Shown in pieces: positions 15,965 to 24,692 of a stretch of 27,152 bases of DNA. The stretch covers positions 1 to 27,152 of the forward strand of contig JAAZYT010000010.1 in NCBI GenBank assembly GCA_014239505.1, in the 5' to 3' direction. This DNA comes from Fidelibacterota bacterium (GTDB lineage Bacteria > Fidelibacterota > Marinisomatia > Marinisomatales > TCS55). Within the stretch, counting starts at the first letter, position 1. Each line of letters starts with the position of its first letter. Position numbers and translations under genes: made by a program. The notes under the pieces were generated by a model. The model was not told the origin of the DNA. It worked only from the letters and a program-made list of their open reading frames with translations, and ran no database searches.

Positions 15965-17329
15965 TTATGACATTAAAGATTCAATATCATCTACTGTACT
16001 TGGTATTTTTGGACCTAATAATCGATGGCCATCATTTGTTATTACAATATTATCCTCAATACGAATTCCACCAAATTCTTTAAATGATTTAAGAGCATCA
16101 TAATTAATAAAATCATGATGTTTATTTTCTGATTCCCATTTATCAATAAGGTTAGGTATAAAGTAAATTCCTGGTTCAACAGTTAGCACGAATCCTTCTT
16201 CTAATTTTTTGGCTAAACGTAAGTATGCTAAACCAAATTGATTACTTCTTTCATTATCTTCATCATATCCAACAAGGTCTTCACCTAAACCTTCCATATC
16301 ATGAACATCTAAACCAAGCATATGACCAAGACCATGTGGAAAAAATAATGCGTGAGCACCAGAGTTCACTGCATCATTTATATTACCTTTCATAATTCCT
16401 AGCGCTGTCAATCCTTCAACTGCAATTTGAGCTGATTTAATATGTGCTTCTTTATATGATTTTCCTGGTGAACAATATGTTAAAGCAGCTACTTGCATAT
16501 TATATACTATATTATAAATATCTTTTTGTAATGAAGTGAATTTACCATTAACAGGAAATGTGCGAGTTATATCACTGGCATAATGAAGTGGAGATTCAGC
16601 TCCAGAATCATTTAAAGTTAATCTGCCAGAAGTCATTATATTATTATAATTATTACTATGGAGTATTTGCCCATTTATAGTAAATATAACCGGATATGCT
16701 AAACGAGATCCCTTTGACAATGCTAAACCTTCAATTTGACCAACAATATATTGTTCTTTAACTCCATCAGATGTCAATTTCATAGCAAGTTCATGCATTT
16801 TTGCTGTAATTGTTAATGCTGTTTCAATTTCAACGATTTCTTCTTCTGTTTTAATGGACCTTTGCTTAATAACATTCTGAATTAAAGATTTTGATGAAGT
16901 TTTATTCTTATCAGGTAAAATATTATTAATAAATAGTGATTGATCTGCTCTATAGGTTGGTAGAGTATGAATTTTATCAGATACTGAAGTAAGATATTTT
17001 TTAAGTTCAGTATTTGACTTATTAAAAGTAATGCCAGAATCTTTGGTCATTCTTTCTACTGAAACTCTAGATCCTTCCCAAACTATATCTTGAACAGTAA
17101 GATTATCACCAAATAGTATTGATTCACCGTTTGAGACATCAATAATAAGATTTAATTCTGGATAGTCTAATCCACAATAATATAAAAAATTACTATCTTG
17201 TCTAAATCGTAATGTATTAGAAGGATAATTCATAGGAACTAAGTTATTACCAGGTAATAATATTATTCCTTGTTCCAAACCTTCACATAGCTTATGTCGA
17301 CGATTTTTATAAATTTCTGCATTAAACAT
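15965..17329 (-). CDS. pepP: Xaa-Pro aminopeptidase (M24B)
   Basis: A 454-residue aminopeptidase P/prolidase-type metallopeptidase. The N-terminal creatinase-like domain contains FRQDSNFLYYCGLDYPE (residues 42-58). The C-terminal pita-bread domain has all five metal ligands: D241 and D253 in LNDSGAESPLHYASDITRTF, H336 in PHGLGHMLGLDVHD, E385 in LTVEPGIY and E425 in GIRIEDN. It removes the residue before proline from peptide N-termini, or splits Xaa-Pro dipeptides; the length and N-domain favour aminopeptidase P. No signal peptide, so it acts in the cytoplasm. It is the first gene of the leftward run, with CGAGGT upstream of the ATG. Proline-rich peptide breakdown fits with the hydroxyproline and hydroxylysine genes that follow. 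Confidence 0.9.
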   Translation of the reverse strand: MFNAEIYKNRRHKLCEGLEQGIILLPGNNLVPMNYPSNTLRFRQDSNFLYYCGLDYPELNLIIDVSNGESILFGDNLTVQDIVWEGSRVSVERMTKDSGITFNKSNTELKKYLTSVSDKIHTLPTYRADQSLFINNILPDKNKTSSKSLIQNVIKQRSIKTEEEIVEIETALTITAKMHELAMKLTSDGVKEQYIVGQIEGLALSKGSRLAYPVIFTINGQILHSNNYNNIMTSGRLTLNDSGAESPLHYASDITRTFPVNGKFTSLQKDIYNIVYNMQVAALTYCSPGKSYKEAHIKSAQIAVEGLTALGIMKGNINDAVNSGAHALFFPHGLGHMLGLDVHDMEGLGEDLVGYDEDNERSNQFGLAYLRLAKKLEEGFVLTVEPGIYFIPNLIDKWESENKHHDFINYDALKSFKEFGGIRIEDNIVITNDGHRLLGPKIPSTVDDIESLMS

Positions 17330-17396
17330 GATATTAAATCTATACCTCGATAATGTTTTTATATATTATTATTTTTAAATAAATGAAAAATGTTTA

Positions 17397-17446
17397 TATA
17401 AATAGTAAATATTAAGTGTATAAATATGTATAAATAGTAAATATTA
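17397..17446. repeat. 18-bp direct repeat upstream of the leftward run
   Basis: The sequence TATAAATAGTAAATATTA occurs at 17397-17414 and again at 17429-17446, a period of 32 bp or about three helical turns. It lies 68-117 bases before the aminopeptidase start. This spacing suits a dimeric or cooperative regulator, or part of the promoter. The region is very AT-rich, so coincidence or slippage is possible. Apart from this and the possible 35-residue ORF, I see nothing in the 17330-17604 gap. Confidence 0.4.
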
Positions 17447-17492
17447 TAATTTTTTTCAGTTGGTAAAGTATAAACAATTATTGTACACTATG

Positions 17493-17600
17493 TTAAAATA
17501 TCCAATCCCACATAATCAAATTATATATTATATATATTGACACAAATAAAAATAACATCAATATTGCAATTACTATTTTATTCCCTGCGATATTTTTCAT
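17493..17600 (-). CDS. Possible 35-residue single-helix membrane peptide
   Basis: A frame from ATG at 17600, four bases after the phosphatase stop, to TAA. The product is MKNIAGNKIVIAILMLFLFV followed by SIYIIYN and a tryptophan-containing tail (MWDWIF). One hydrophobic helix spans about residues 9-29. There is no ribosome-binding site and no recognised family. It could be a real small membrane protein coupled to the phosphatase gene or a chance frame in AT-rich DNA. Confidence 0.3.
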   Translation of the reverse strand: MKNIAGNKIVIAILMLFLFVSIYIIYNLIMWDWIF

Positions 17601-17604
17601 TTAT

Positions 17605-18303
17605 TTAAAATGACCAAGAAAAATTAATTTTAAATGATTTTTTTTGAAAAGTTTTATTTTTTACGTGGATTTCTTCTTTATATAAATAATTAAACCCCGT
17701 ACCGATTGCTACACCCAATGCTGCACCAAAAATAACATCACTTAGATAGTGTTTATTATCATTAATTCTACTCATACCTGTTATTGATGCTAAAATATAT
17801 CCAGGTATACCTACTTCGCTTCCATATACATTTTGTAATATTGTTGCACCTAAAAAACTATTTGAGGTATGACCTGAAGGAAAAGATCGTTTGTTAGATA
17901 AGTCTGGTCTGTTCCTCATGGTAGCAAATTTTATCCCATAAGTTAAAATTCCATTTACAACAAATGAGTTCATTGCATAATCAAGCTGTTCATATTTATA
18001 ATTATCTGAAAATGTACTCCAAATAATAAATTGATTAGTTATTCCCCAATAATCACCAACCTTAGCTAAATTATTTGACATTATTTTTTTTGATTGATTT
18101 TTATCGTATAATAAGTAATCATATTTATTTGCTATTCCTGATAAAATTAATCCTGATAATAAAATATTTCTAGTATCCCCTTTATTAAAAATGTTTTCTA
18201 CGCCTTTTATTATATAATCTGAAGATACATTTTGGGTTTTAATTACGCTTACCAAAAATATAATAATTAAATATTTAAATTTAATTTTATTCGTTTTTTT
18301 CAT
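17605..18303 (-). CDS. PAP2-family phosphatase
   Basis: A 232-residue protein with the three PAP2 (type 2 phosphatidic acid phosphatase) motifs: K125 to R132-P133 (KFATMRNRP), PSGH at 142-145 and SRINDNKHYLSD (S178, R179, H185, D189). Such enzymes remove phosphate from lipid phosphates or pyrophosphates, including undecaprenyl pyrophosphate, lipid A and phosphatidylglycerol phosphate. The N-terminal hydrophobic segment (about 10-20) followed by TQN looks like a cleavable signal, and the body is less hydrophobic than PgpB-type six-helix enzymes, so a periplasmic or membrane-bound location is likely. It is transcribed away from the peptidoglycan-type operon across a 94-bp gap, so an envelope-lipid role is plausible but unproven. 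Confidence 0.85.
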   Translation of the reverse strand: MKKTNKIKFKYLIIIFLVSVIKTQNVSSDYIIKGVENIFNKGDTRNILLSGLILSGIANKYDYLLYDKNQSKKIMSNNLAKVGDYWGITNQFIIWSTFSDNYKYEQLDYAMNSFVVNGILTYGIKFATMRNRPDLSNKRSFPSGHTSNSFLGATILQNVYGSEVGIPGYILASITGMSRINDNKHYLSDVIFGAALGVAIGTGFNYLYKEEIHVKNKTFQKKSFKINFSWSF

Positions 18304-18397
18304 TTATAAAAGTAACCATTTTATTATTTACTTTCACTGTATGACATAAATTTAATATTCTATAAATTTTAAATTGAATAATTAACAAATATTATTA
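18304..18397. promoter_or_regulatory. Divergent intergenic region
   Basis: This 94-bp AT-rich spacer separates the leftward PAP2 gene from the rightward six-gene operon, so it must hold at least one promoter unless transcripts enter from outside. I cannot pick out convincing -35/-10 or Bacteroidota-type promoter elements, and neither gene shows a clear ribosome-binding site. Confidence 0.4.
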
Positions 18398-19645
18398 ATG
18401 AACCATCCGCTAAGAAATTTAATACGTAACAAAGAATTAATGACTAGTTTGGCAAATACATACGGTACGCCAACTTACGTTTATGATTATTTAAGATTAA
18501 AACACAATCTAAATGCACTGGATAAATCTTTATCTCAACATTTTAATAAATATCATATTTGTTACGCTGTAAAATCTAATAGCAATCCACATTTATTAAA
18601 GAATATGTTATCAATAATTCCAAATCTAGGAACTGATTGTTCTAGCCCTGGAGAAATATTTGTTTCAGAAAAAGCTGGTATAAACACAAAACATTCTATT
18701 TATACTGGAAACTATGAATCTACCAAGGATCTATCCTTTGCATTAGATAAACAATGCTATATTAATTTAGATGATATTTCATCATTTAACCGCCTTAAAC
18801 AAATTGGCTTACCTGATCGCATTTCATTTAGACTCAATCCAGGCTTCGGCAAAGGAAGTTTTTCTGGAATAACTACCGGCGGTAAAAATGCAAAGTTTGG
18901 TATACCAGCTGAAAAGATTATTTCAGCTTACAAGAAAGCAAAAAATGCAGGAATTGCTCATTTTGGTCTTCAGTGTATGACTGGCTCTGGAAATCTCGAT
19001 GATAATTATTTTGTTGAAGTAATGTCTGCAATTATGTATCATGCAAAAAAAATAGAATCCGAACTTAATATAAACTTTCAATTTATAAGTATGGGTGGAG
19101 GTTTTGGGATTCCATATTATGGCCATGAATCAACTTTAAATTATAATAGCTTATTCAAAAAATTATCAAAAATATTTTATGATGCATTTTCGGATAAAAA
19201 AAATGCGCCAGCACTTTGGATTGAACCTGGTAAATCCATAATTGGAGATGCTGGTTTCATTCTAACTTCTGTAGTAGGGTTAAAGAAAAGTTATAAAAAT
19301 TTTATTGGGCTAGATGCAGGTATGGAAACATTAATGCGCCCTGCACTGTATGGTGCATTTCACCAAATTTTTAAAGTTGGAGACCATGGCAAAAATAGTG
19401 GTACATTTGATTTTACTGGACCAATATGCGAAAATACTGACAGGGTTGCAGTCAATCGTGAATTTCCTTCCGTTAAAGAAGGTGACTTAATTGCTATCTT
19501 AGATGCAGGTGCTTATGGTTACTCTATGTCTCATAATTTTAATACACGTCCTCGTTCTTCAGAAATATTATTGAATGGTAATTCACACCAACTTATTAGA
19601 CGAAGAGAGACGATAAATGATATTTTCTCTGGTTGTGATGTATAA
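18398..19645 (+). CDS. lysA: Diaminopimelate decarboxylase-like PLP enzyme
   Basis: A 415-residue fold-type III PLP decarboxylase. ICYAVKSNSNP carries the PLP lysine K59. Other landmarks are SMGGGFGIPY (231-240), EPGKS (276-280), DAGMETLMRPALYGA, GPICENTD (C344, E345) and DAGAYGYSMSHNFNTRP (369-385). The Cys-Glu and RPALY elements match LysA, which converts meso-diaminopimelate to lysine. Two positions are unusual: the usual H-x-GSQ segment reads LQCMTGSGN (191-199), without the histidine that stacks on PLP, and EPGR is EPGK. It is thus a divergent LysA or a close relative acting on another amino acid. It heads the operon. The next gene starts inside its stop region, linking it to peptidoglycan-type hydrolases that could supply diaminopimelate. 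Confidence 0.75.
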   Translation: MNHPLRNLIRNKELMTSLANTYGTPTYVYDYLRLKHNLNALDKSLSQHFNKYHICYAVKSNSNPHLLKNMLSIIPNLGTDCSSPGEIFVSEKAGINTKHSIYTGNYESTKDLSFALDKQCYINLDDISSFNRLKQIGLPDRISFRLNPGFGKGSFSGITTGGKNAKFGIPAEKIISAYKKAKNAGIAHFGLQCMTGSGNLDDNYFVEVMSAIMYHAKKIESELNINFQFISMGGGFGIPYYGHESTLNYNSLFKKLSKIFYDAFSDKKNAPALWIEPGKSIIGDAGFILTSVVGLKKSYKNFIGLDAGMETLMRPALYGAFHQIFKVGDHGKNSGTFDFTGPICENTDRVAVNREFPSVKEGDLIAILDAGAYGYSMSHNFNTRPRSSEILLNGNSHQLIRRRETINDIFSGCDV

Positions 19646-22076
19646 ATTTATCTTATATCTGATTTTTTCTTTTTCAATCGTAATGGCACAATTGAATAAA
19701 AAGAGCATTCATCAAACTGAGCTGGAGTACAATAATACTTTTTACCTTGAACCTAAATTTAAACCTGCAAGTGTAAAAGCACTCCCTTTAAAACCCAGGA
19801 AAAAAGGCCCAACAAAAATTGTTTTTGGATATCACCCATATTGGTCAGGAACAAAATGGAAGAATTATGATTTTGAACTACTTACTACTATTGCATATTT
19901 TTCTGCAGAATCAAATGGAAATGGGGAATTAACTAATCTACATGGCTGGCCAGCAACTGACCTTATTAACAAAGCACACACTAATGGCGTTGAAGTAGTA
20001 TTAACAGTAACATTATTTAATAAATCAGATTTAGAATCATTACTAAGCAGTAGTCAAAATAGGAATCGCTTAATAAATAATTTAACAAATCAAGTAGCTA
20101 ATGCAGGAGCAGATGGTGTAAATATTGATTTTGAAGCTTTTCCAGCATCTCAAAAATCAAATCTAGTTATTTTTACAACAGATTTAAGAGAATCATTAAG
20201 AGCTAAAATTCCCAATGCCAAAGTCACTTTAGCGACTCCAGCAGTTGATTGGAGCAATGCATGGGACTTTAATGGATTAGCAAATGCAAGCGATGGATTA
20301 TTTATTATGGGTTATGATTATCATTGGTCAGGCAGTGCCAATACTGGACCCGTTGCGCCTTTAACAGGTGGATCTTATAATATTACAAACACTATAAATA
20401 CTTACTTATTAGATACTGGGAATAATTCTAAAAAAATTATTTTAGGAAATCCATATTATGGATATCAATGGCCAGCAAATTCTGGCAACAAAGGATCAAG
20501 CACAAGATCTACTGGAAGCTCTGTTATTTACACCTCAGCTGAAACCAATGCTAAATACCATGGAAAAATATGGGATAATACTTCCCAGTCTCCTTGGTAC
20601 AAATATCAAGACAATGGATGGTTCCAAGCCTGGTATGATGACAGTCTTTCTTTATCCAAAAAATATGATTTAGCGCTTGAAAAAGATCTATCAGGGATTG
20701 GCATTTGGGCTTTAGGATATGATGATGGGACAGATAAGTTATGGAAAGCACTAAAAGAAAAAGTTGGTGGTTCGTCTAAACCCAATAAACCAATTGGTTT
20801 TAATGTAACAAATTTAGGTAATGGCGTTATTTCTATTGATTTCCAAAAAGTTAAATCAGCTTTATCCTATTCTGTTACAAGAATTTTTGATAATTCTGAT
20901 AAAATTGAGGATTACGGTTCATTTACAGAGCCACCAATTCTACTTCAAAATTTATCATCAGATAGTACATACTTTTTCAAGGTTAATGCCAAGAATGAGT
21001 TTGGTTTAAGTAAATTTACTGAAGTTCTTGGTATTAATCCTTCAGTAAGCACCCCCAAAATATTAATAGTAAATGGATTTGATCGAATAAATGGTACAAA
21101 GAATTCTTTTAACTATATTATACAACATGGTTTAGCAATTCAAAATTTAGGATATGCATTTGATGCAAGCTCAAATGAAGCAGTTATTAATGGGAACCTT
21201 AATTTAAATGATTATCTCATTGTGGACTGGATACTTGGTGAAGAAGGCTCATCTTCTTATTCTTTTGATGATAATGAACAAACTAAGGTTACATCATTTT
21301 TGAAAAATGGAGGGCGTCTATTTGTTTCTGGTTCTGAAATAGGATACGACCTCGTTGAAAAGGGGAACTCAAGTGATAAAGATTTTTATTATAAAATATT
21401 AAAATCTAGCTATTTATCAGATGCGCCAGCTGGCAAACAAGGTGTCTATGATATCAGTGGAGTACCAGGAACAATTTTTGATAATATTTACTTTTCATTT
21501 GATAATGGAACTATGGGAACATATGATGTTGATTTTCCTGATGGTATTAAACCTTCCCTAAATGCTGAATCTATTTTGCATTTCAATGGAATTGATTATG
21601 ATACAAAAGGTGGTGCAGGTGTTGCTTACAGAGGTCGGTTTTTAGATAGCCCTAGTCCGGGTGCACTTATTTATTTAACGATTGGTTTTGAGGCTATTTT
21701 CCCTGAACAAAAACGATTTGAAATCATGAGTCGAATTGTAAAATATCTTGAAGGTCCAATTGCATCTACCAATAATGATTCTTTTTCAATACCAGAGAAA
21801 ATAAAAATTATTTCACTTTACCCAAATCCTTCAAATCGATCTATCTCAATTGAGTTTAGTGTTGAACAATTTTCACCTATTGCTTATTTATCAATAACGG
21901 ATTTAAAAGGAAGAAATATATTAAAGATGTCCGTTCAGCCTCTTGCAACAAAAACACAGAAATTTACTTGGAATGGCTTAATAAATAATGGACAAGAAGC
22001 TCCATCAGGAGTATATATTGCAAGACTTTCACAAGGAATGGAAGTTGTATCAAAAAAGTTTACTCTATTGAAATAA
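19638..22076 (+). CDS. Secreted GH18-domain protein with FN3 and T9SS sorting domain
   Basis: A protein of 812 residues from ATG 19638, which overlaps the lysA stop by 8 bp and gives a normal signal peptide (MYKFILYLIFSFSIVMAQ); a start at 19617 adds seven residues. Domains: GH18 barrel (about 58-390) with DGVNIDFE (D159-E166, catalytic E166) and MGYDYHWSG; fibronectin type III (about 395-480); an approximately 220-residue Rossmann-like domain (PKILIVNGFDRING onward, with FVSGSEIGYDL) like those attached to secreted lyases and amidases; and a C-terminal T9SS-type sorting domain (YPNPSNRS ... GVYIARL, about 720-812). GH18 enzymes cleave GlcNAc beta-1,4 bonds in chitin, peptidoglycan or N-glycans. 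The central Asp of DxxDxDxE is Asn, as in some YaaH-like peptidoglycan enzymes. Likely exported to the cell surface or medium. Confidence 0.8.
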   Translation: MYKFILYLIFSFSIVMAQLNKKSIHQTELEYNNTFYLEPKFKPASVKALPLKPRKKGPTKIVFGYHPYWSGTKWKNYDFELLTTIAYFSAESNGNGELTNLHGWPATDLINKAHTNGVEVVLTVTLFNKSDLESLLSSSQNRNRLINNLTNQVANAGADGVNIDFEAFPASQKSNLVIFTTDLRESLRAKIPNAKVTLATPAVDWSNAWDFNGLANASDGLFIMGYDYHWSGSANTGPVAPLTGGSYNITNTINTYLLDTGNNSKKIILGNPYYGYQWPANSGNKGSSTRSTGSSVIYTSAETNAKYHGKIWDNTSQSPWYKYQDNGWFQAWYDDSLSLSKKYDLALEKDLSGIGIWALGYDDGTDKLWKALKEKVGGSSKPNKPIGFNVTNLGNGVISIDFQKVKSALSYSVTRIFDNSDKIEDYGSFTEPPILLQNLSSDSTYFFKVNAKNEFGLSKFTEVLGINPSVSTPKILIVNGFDRINGTKNSFNYIIQHGLAIQNLGYAFDASSNEAVINGNLNLNDYLIVDWILGEEGSSSYSFDDNEQTKVTSFLKNGGRLFVSGSEIGYDLVEKGNSSDKDFYYKILKSSYLSDAPAGKQGVYDISGVPGTIFDNIYFSFDNGTMGTYDVDFPDGIKPSLNAESILHFNGIDYDTKGGAGVAYRGRFLDSPSPGALIYLTIGFEAIFPEQKRFEIMSRIVKYLEGPIASTNNDSFSIPEKIKIISLYPNPSNRSISIEFSVEQFSPIAYLSITDLKGRNILKMSVQPLATKTQKFTWNGLINNGQEAPSGVYIARLSQGMEVVSKKFTLLK

Positions 22077-23305
22077 TGAAATCTATTATACTAATAGCCT
22101 TTATTATTATAGGGTGTAGCCAAAACTTACCTGTACAAACTGAAATATTAAATTCAAAAAAAAATTATATCAAAAACATTCAAAGTGGCTTAGATGTATT
22201 ACTATCTGAAAAAATGGAATTGATTAAAGGTAAAACGATTGGTTTAGTCACAAATAATTCTGGCTTAGACAATAAAGGAATACCAAATTATAAGCAATTA
22301 ATGAACCACAAAGATGTTAATCTAAAAGTTATTTTTTCACCAGAGCATGGTCTTTTTGGAGAAGCTGCAGATGGGGAAAAAGTAAGTTATGATCAAATCA
22401 AATCCTTCCCTAAAGTAATAAGTCTTTATGGAGAAAATCGCAAACCCACTATCGAGCAACTATCAGGAATTGATCTAATAGTTTATGATATTCAAGATAT
22501 AGGTGCTCGGTTTTATACTTATATCTCAACTTTAGGATTAGTAATGGAAGCTGCAGCTGAAGCAAACATAAAAGTCATTGTACTTGACCGCCCTAACCCA
22601 ATTAGTGGTATAAAAGTTGAAGGGCCAATATTAGAAATACAAAATCAATCTTTTGTTGGGTATTACCCTATCCCAATTAGATATGGTTTAACAATTGGTG
22701 AATTAGCAATAATGATAAATGGAGAAAATTGGATAGATAAAACTCCTAATCTTGAAGTTGTTCCTTTAAAAAATTGGGAGAGGTCATTTTGGTTAGATGA
22801 GACAAACATTAATTGGGTAAAACCATCTCCAAATATTCCAAATCTAGATATTGCTACCATATATCCTGGAATGTGTTTGTTAGAAGCTACAAATATGAAT
22901 GAAGGCCGCGGTACTAATAAACCTTTTAAACGTTTTGGAGCTCCATGGGTTAACAAAAAGATATTGAATGAAAGTTTAAATGCTTTAGATCTACCAGGCG
23001 TATCGTTTATACCAGTTTCATATATTCCTTCAGATATTCCGGGGATGGCCAATAATCCAAAATTTAAAAATAAAGTATGTCATGGCGTTGAGATTGTTAT
23101 AGATGATAGAAATAATTACAATAGTGTTTATACGGGCTTTAAAGTTTTAATGACATTAAAGAAGCTATATCCGAATGATTTTAAGATTAACTCAAAAAGA
23201 ATGAAAAAACTCTGGGGTAAAGATAATATTGAAGAATTTAAAGATTGGGCTACTCCATCCAATCACTTTAGTACAATCTCAAAAAAATATCATCTTTATG
23301 AATAA
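22076..23305 (+). CDS. namZ: Exo-beta-N-acetylmuramidase NamZ-like lipoprotein (DUF1343, GH171)
   Basis: A 409-residue protein of the DUF1343 family, of which NamZ from Bacillus is the characterised exo-beta-N-acetylmuramidase (GH171). It removes terminal MurNAc from peptidoglycan glycan fragments. Family landmarks are GLVTNNSG (56-63), FSPEHGLFG (87-95), YDIQDIGARFYTYISTLG (137-154), LDRPNPI, PSPNIPN, EATNMNEGRGT and FGAPW. The signal peptide ends IIIG-C14, so it is a lipoprotein. The ATG shares one base with the previous stop (TAATG), and the next gene starts inside its end, so it is translationally coupled on both sides. With the GH20 enzyme and a D,D-carboxypeptidase in the same operon, a role in peptidoglycan salvage is well supported. 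Confidence 0.88.
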   Translation: MKSIILIAFIIIGCSQNLPVQTEILNSKKNYIKNIQSGLDVLLSEKMELIKGKTIGLVTNNSGLDNKGIPNYKQLMNHKDVNLKVIFSPEHGLFGEAADGEKVSYDQIKSFPKVISLYGENRKPTIEQLSGIDLIVYDIQDIGARFYTYISTLGLVMEAAAEANIKVIVLDRPNPISGIKVEGPILEIQNQSFVGYYPIPIRYGLTIGELAIMINGENWIDKTPNLEVVPLKNWERSFWLDETNINWVKPSPNIPNLDIATIYPGMCLLEATNMNEGRGTNKPFKRFGAPWVNKKILNESLNALDLPGVSFIPVSYIPSDIPGMANNPKFKNKVCHGVEIVIDDRNNYNSVYTGFKVLMTLKKLYPNDFKINSKRMKKLWGKDNIEEFKDWATPSNHFSTISKKYHLYE

Positions 23306-24692
23306 ACTTAAATATACATCTATAATTGTTTTTTTTATTAGCTGTACTCAATCTCCAATAATTTACACTAGTGTTGGAAAACTTTCATTAAAGAAAAAAA
23401 TCTCATCAATAATTAATGAATCTAAAATAAATACAAATATTGGTATTAAAGCTATTTCATTAACCTCAGGGAAAACTTTATTTGACTTAAATAGTAATTC
23501 ATTATTTAACCCTGCAAGTAATAATAAATTATACACAGGGCTATCTGCACTATCTCTTCTAGATTCAAATTACACTTTTAATACAAATCTGTATTATGAT
23601 GATAATAAACTTTATTTACAAGGTGGTGGAGACCCTGACCTAAGCTTGAGATCATTGGATTCATTAGCTACAATTATTTCAAAAATGGATTTAGAGATTG
23701 AACAGTTAATTCTTGATGATACCCGCATGGATTCTACTACATATGGTCAAGGATGGATGTGGGATGAAGGTGCGTGGTGGTACTCTGCTCAAGTCAGTGC
23801 ATTATCTGTTAATGATAATTGTGTTGATTTTATTATATCACCGGGATTGTTAGGAAAACCAGCTAAAATAAAGACAATCCCTCAATCAAATTATTTTAAG
23901 ATAATAAATAACTCTATAACAACTAATGATATTTCAAATTTTATGAAATTTGAAATAAATAGAGATTGGAAAAATAATACAAACTCATTTACTGTAAGTG
24001 GAAATATTTTAAGCATTAGTGATAATGATACATTATTTAGAAATATACACGATCCAACTCAATTTACAGGCCATTTATTTCAGCAAATGCTTTTTGAAAA
24101 AGGTAAAAAAATCAATTCTATAAATAAAGGCCCAGTAACTGAAAATGCTAAACTCATTACATCTCACAAATCAAAAAAACTAATACCAATAATAGAAAAT
24201 TTAATGGTTAAGAGTGATAATCTAACTGCGGAACTTTTAATTAAGACCATTGGATTTGAAGCAAATAAAAAAGAGGGTAATTGGAAAAATGGGTTAGAAG
24301 AAGTTAGAAAGTTTATAAATGATTCTGTAGGCATAGATACAGCAACTTTTTCAATTCAAGATGGTTCTGGAGTTTCTAGATATAATTATGGCAGCCCAAG
24401 TCAATATATAGATTTATTAAAATGGGTGTACAATAATAAAGCCATTCGAGATCAATTTATTAATACGTTGCCAAATAGCACACCCAAAGGCGTTTTAAAT
24501 AAAAGAAGTCTCCCAAACAAGGTCTATGCTAAAACAGGATCCTTATCAGGTGTAACAACATTTTCAGGATATATATTTACTAATAGTGGAGAAATAGTTG
24601 CTTTTTCTATTCTTATGAATGGCTTCAAAGGCGATTCACTTCCTTACAAAAATTTACAAGATAAAATTGTATCAGCGTTGAGTATGATATGA
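23298..24692 (+). CDS. dacB: D-alanyl-D-alanine carboxypeptidase/endopeptidase lipoprotein (S13, PBP4/DacB type)
   Basis: A 464-residue penicillin-binding protein of the S13 family. The three active-site motifs are present in order: SNNK (S74, K77), SDN (306-308) and KTG (412-414). A large insertion between the first two is typical of DacB. It cleaves the terminal D-Ala of stem peptides and often the D-Ala-mDAP cross-link. The start is ATG 23298, overlapping the namZ stop by 8 bp. It gives a lipoprotein signal (VFFIS-C16); an upstream TTG frame would run through namZ with a non-signal leader and is rejected. Membrane-anchored in the periplasm. It would liberate D-Ala and open cross-links for the neighbouring glycan hydrolases. 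Confidence 0.88.
   Translation: MNKLKYTSIIVFFISCTQSPIIYTSVGKLSLKKKISSIINESKINTNIGIKAISLTSGKTLFDLNSNSLFNPASNNKLYTGLSALSLLDSNYTFNTNLYYDDNKLYLQGGGDPDLSLRSLDSLATIISKMDLEIEQLILDDTRMDSTTYGQGWMWDEGAWWYSAQVSALSVNDNCVDFIISPGLLGKPAKIKTIPQSNYFKIINNSITTNDISNFMKFEINRDWKNNTNSFTVSGNILSISDNDTLFRNIHDPTQFTGHLFQQMLFEKGKKINSINKGPVTENAKLITSHKSKKLIPIIENLMVKSDNLTAELLIKTIGFEANKKEGNWKNGLEEVRKFINDSVGIDTATFSIQDGSGVSRYNYGSPSQYIDLLKWVYNNKAIRDQFINTLPNSTPKGVLNKRSLPNKVYAKTGSLSGVTTFSGYIFTNSGEIVAFSILMNGFKGDSLPYKNLQDKIVSALSMI

Noticed and set aside
19617..19637. Seven-residue extension of the GH18 protein from ATG 19617
   Set aside because: Possible, but it places extra hydrophobic residues before a normal Met-Tyr-Lys signal peptide; the 8-bp overlap start at 19638 matches the other junctions in this operon.
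22663..23052. 129-residue frame antisense to namZ
   Set aside because: It lies wholly opposite conserved DUF1343 coding sequence and has no recognisable domain.
23229..23297. N-terminal extension of the DacB gene from TTG 23229
   Set aside because: It runs inside namZ and would bury the lipoprotein signal; ATG 23298 gives a proper signal and an 8-bp overlap.
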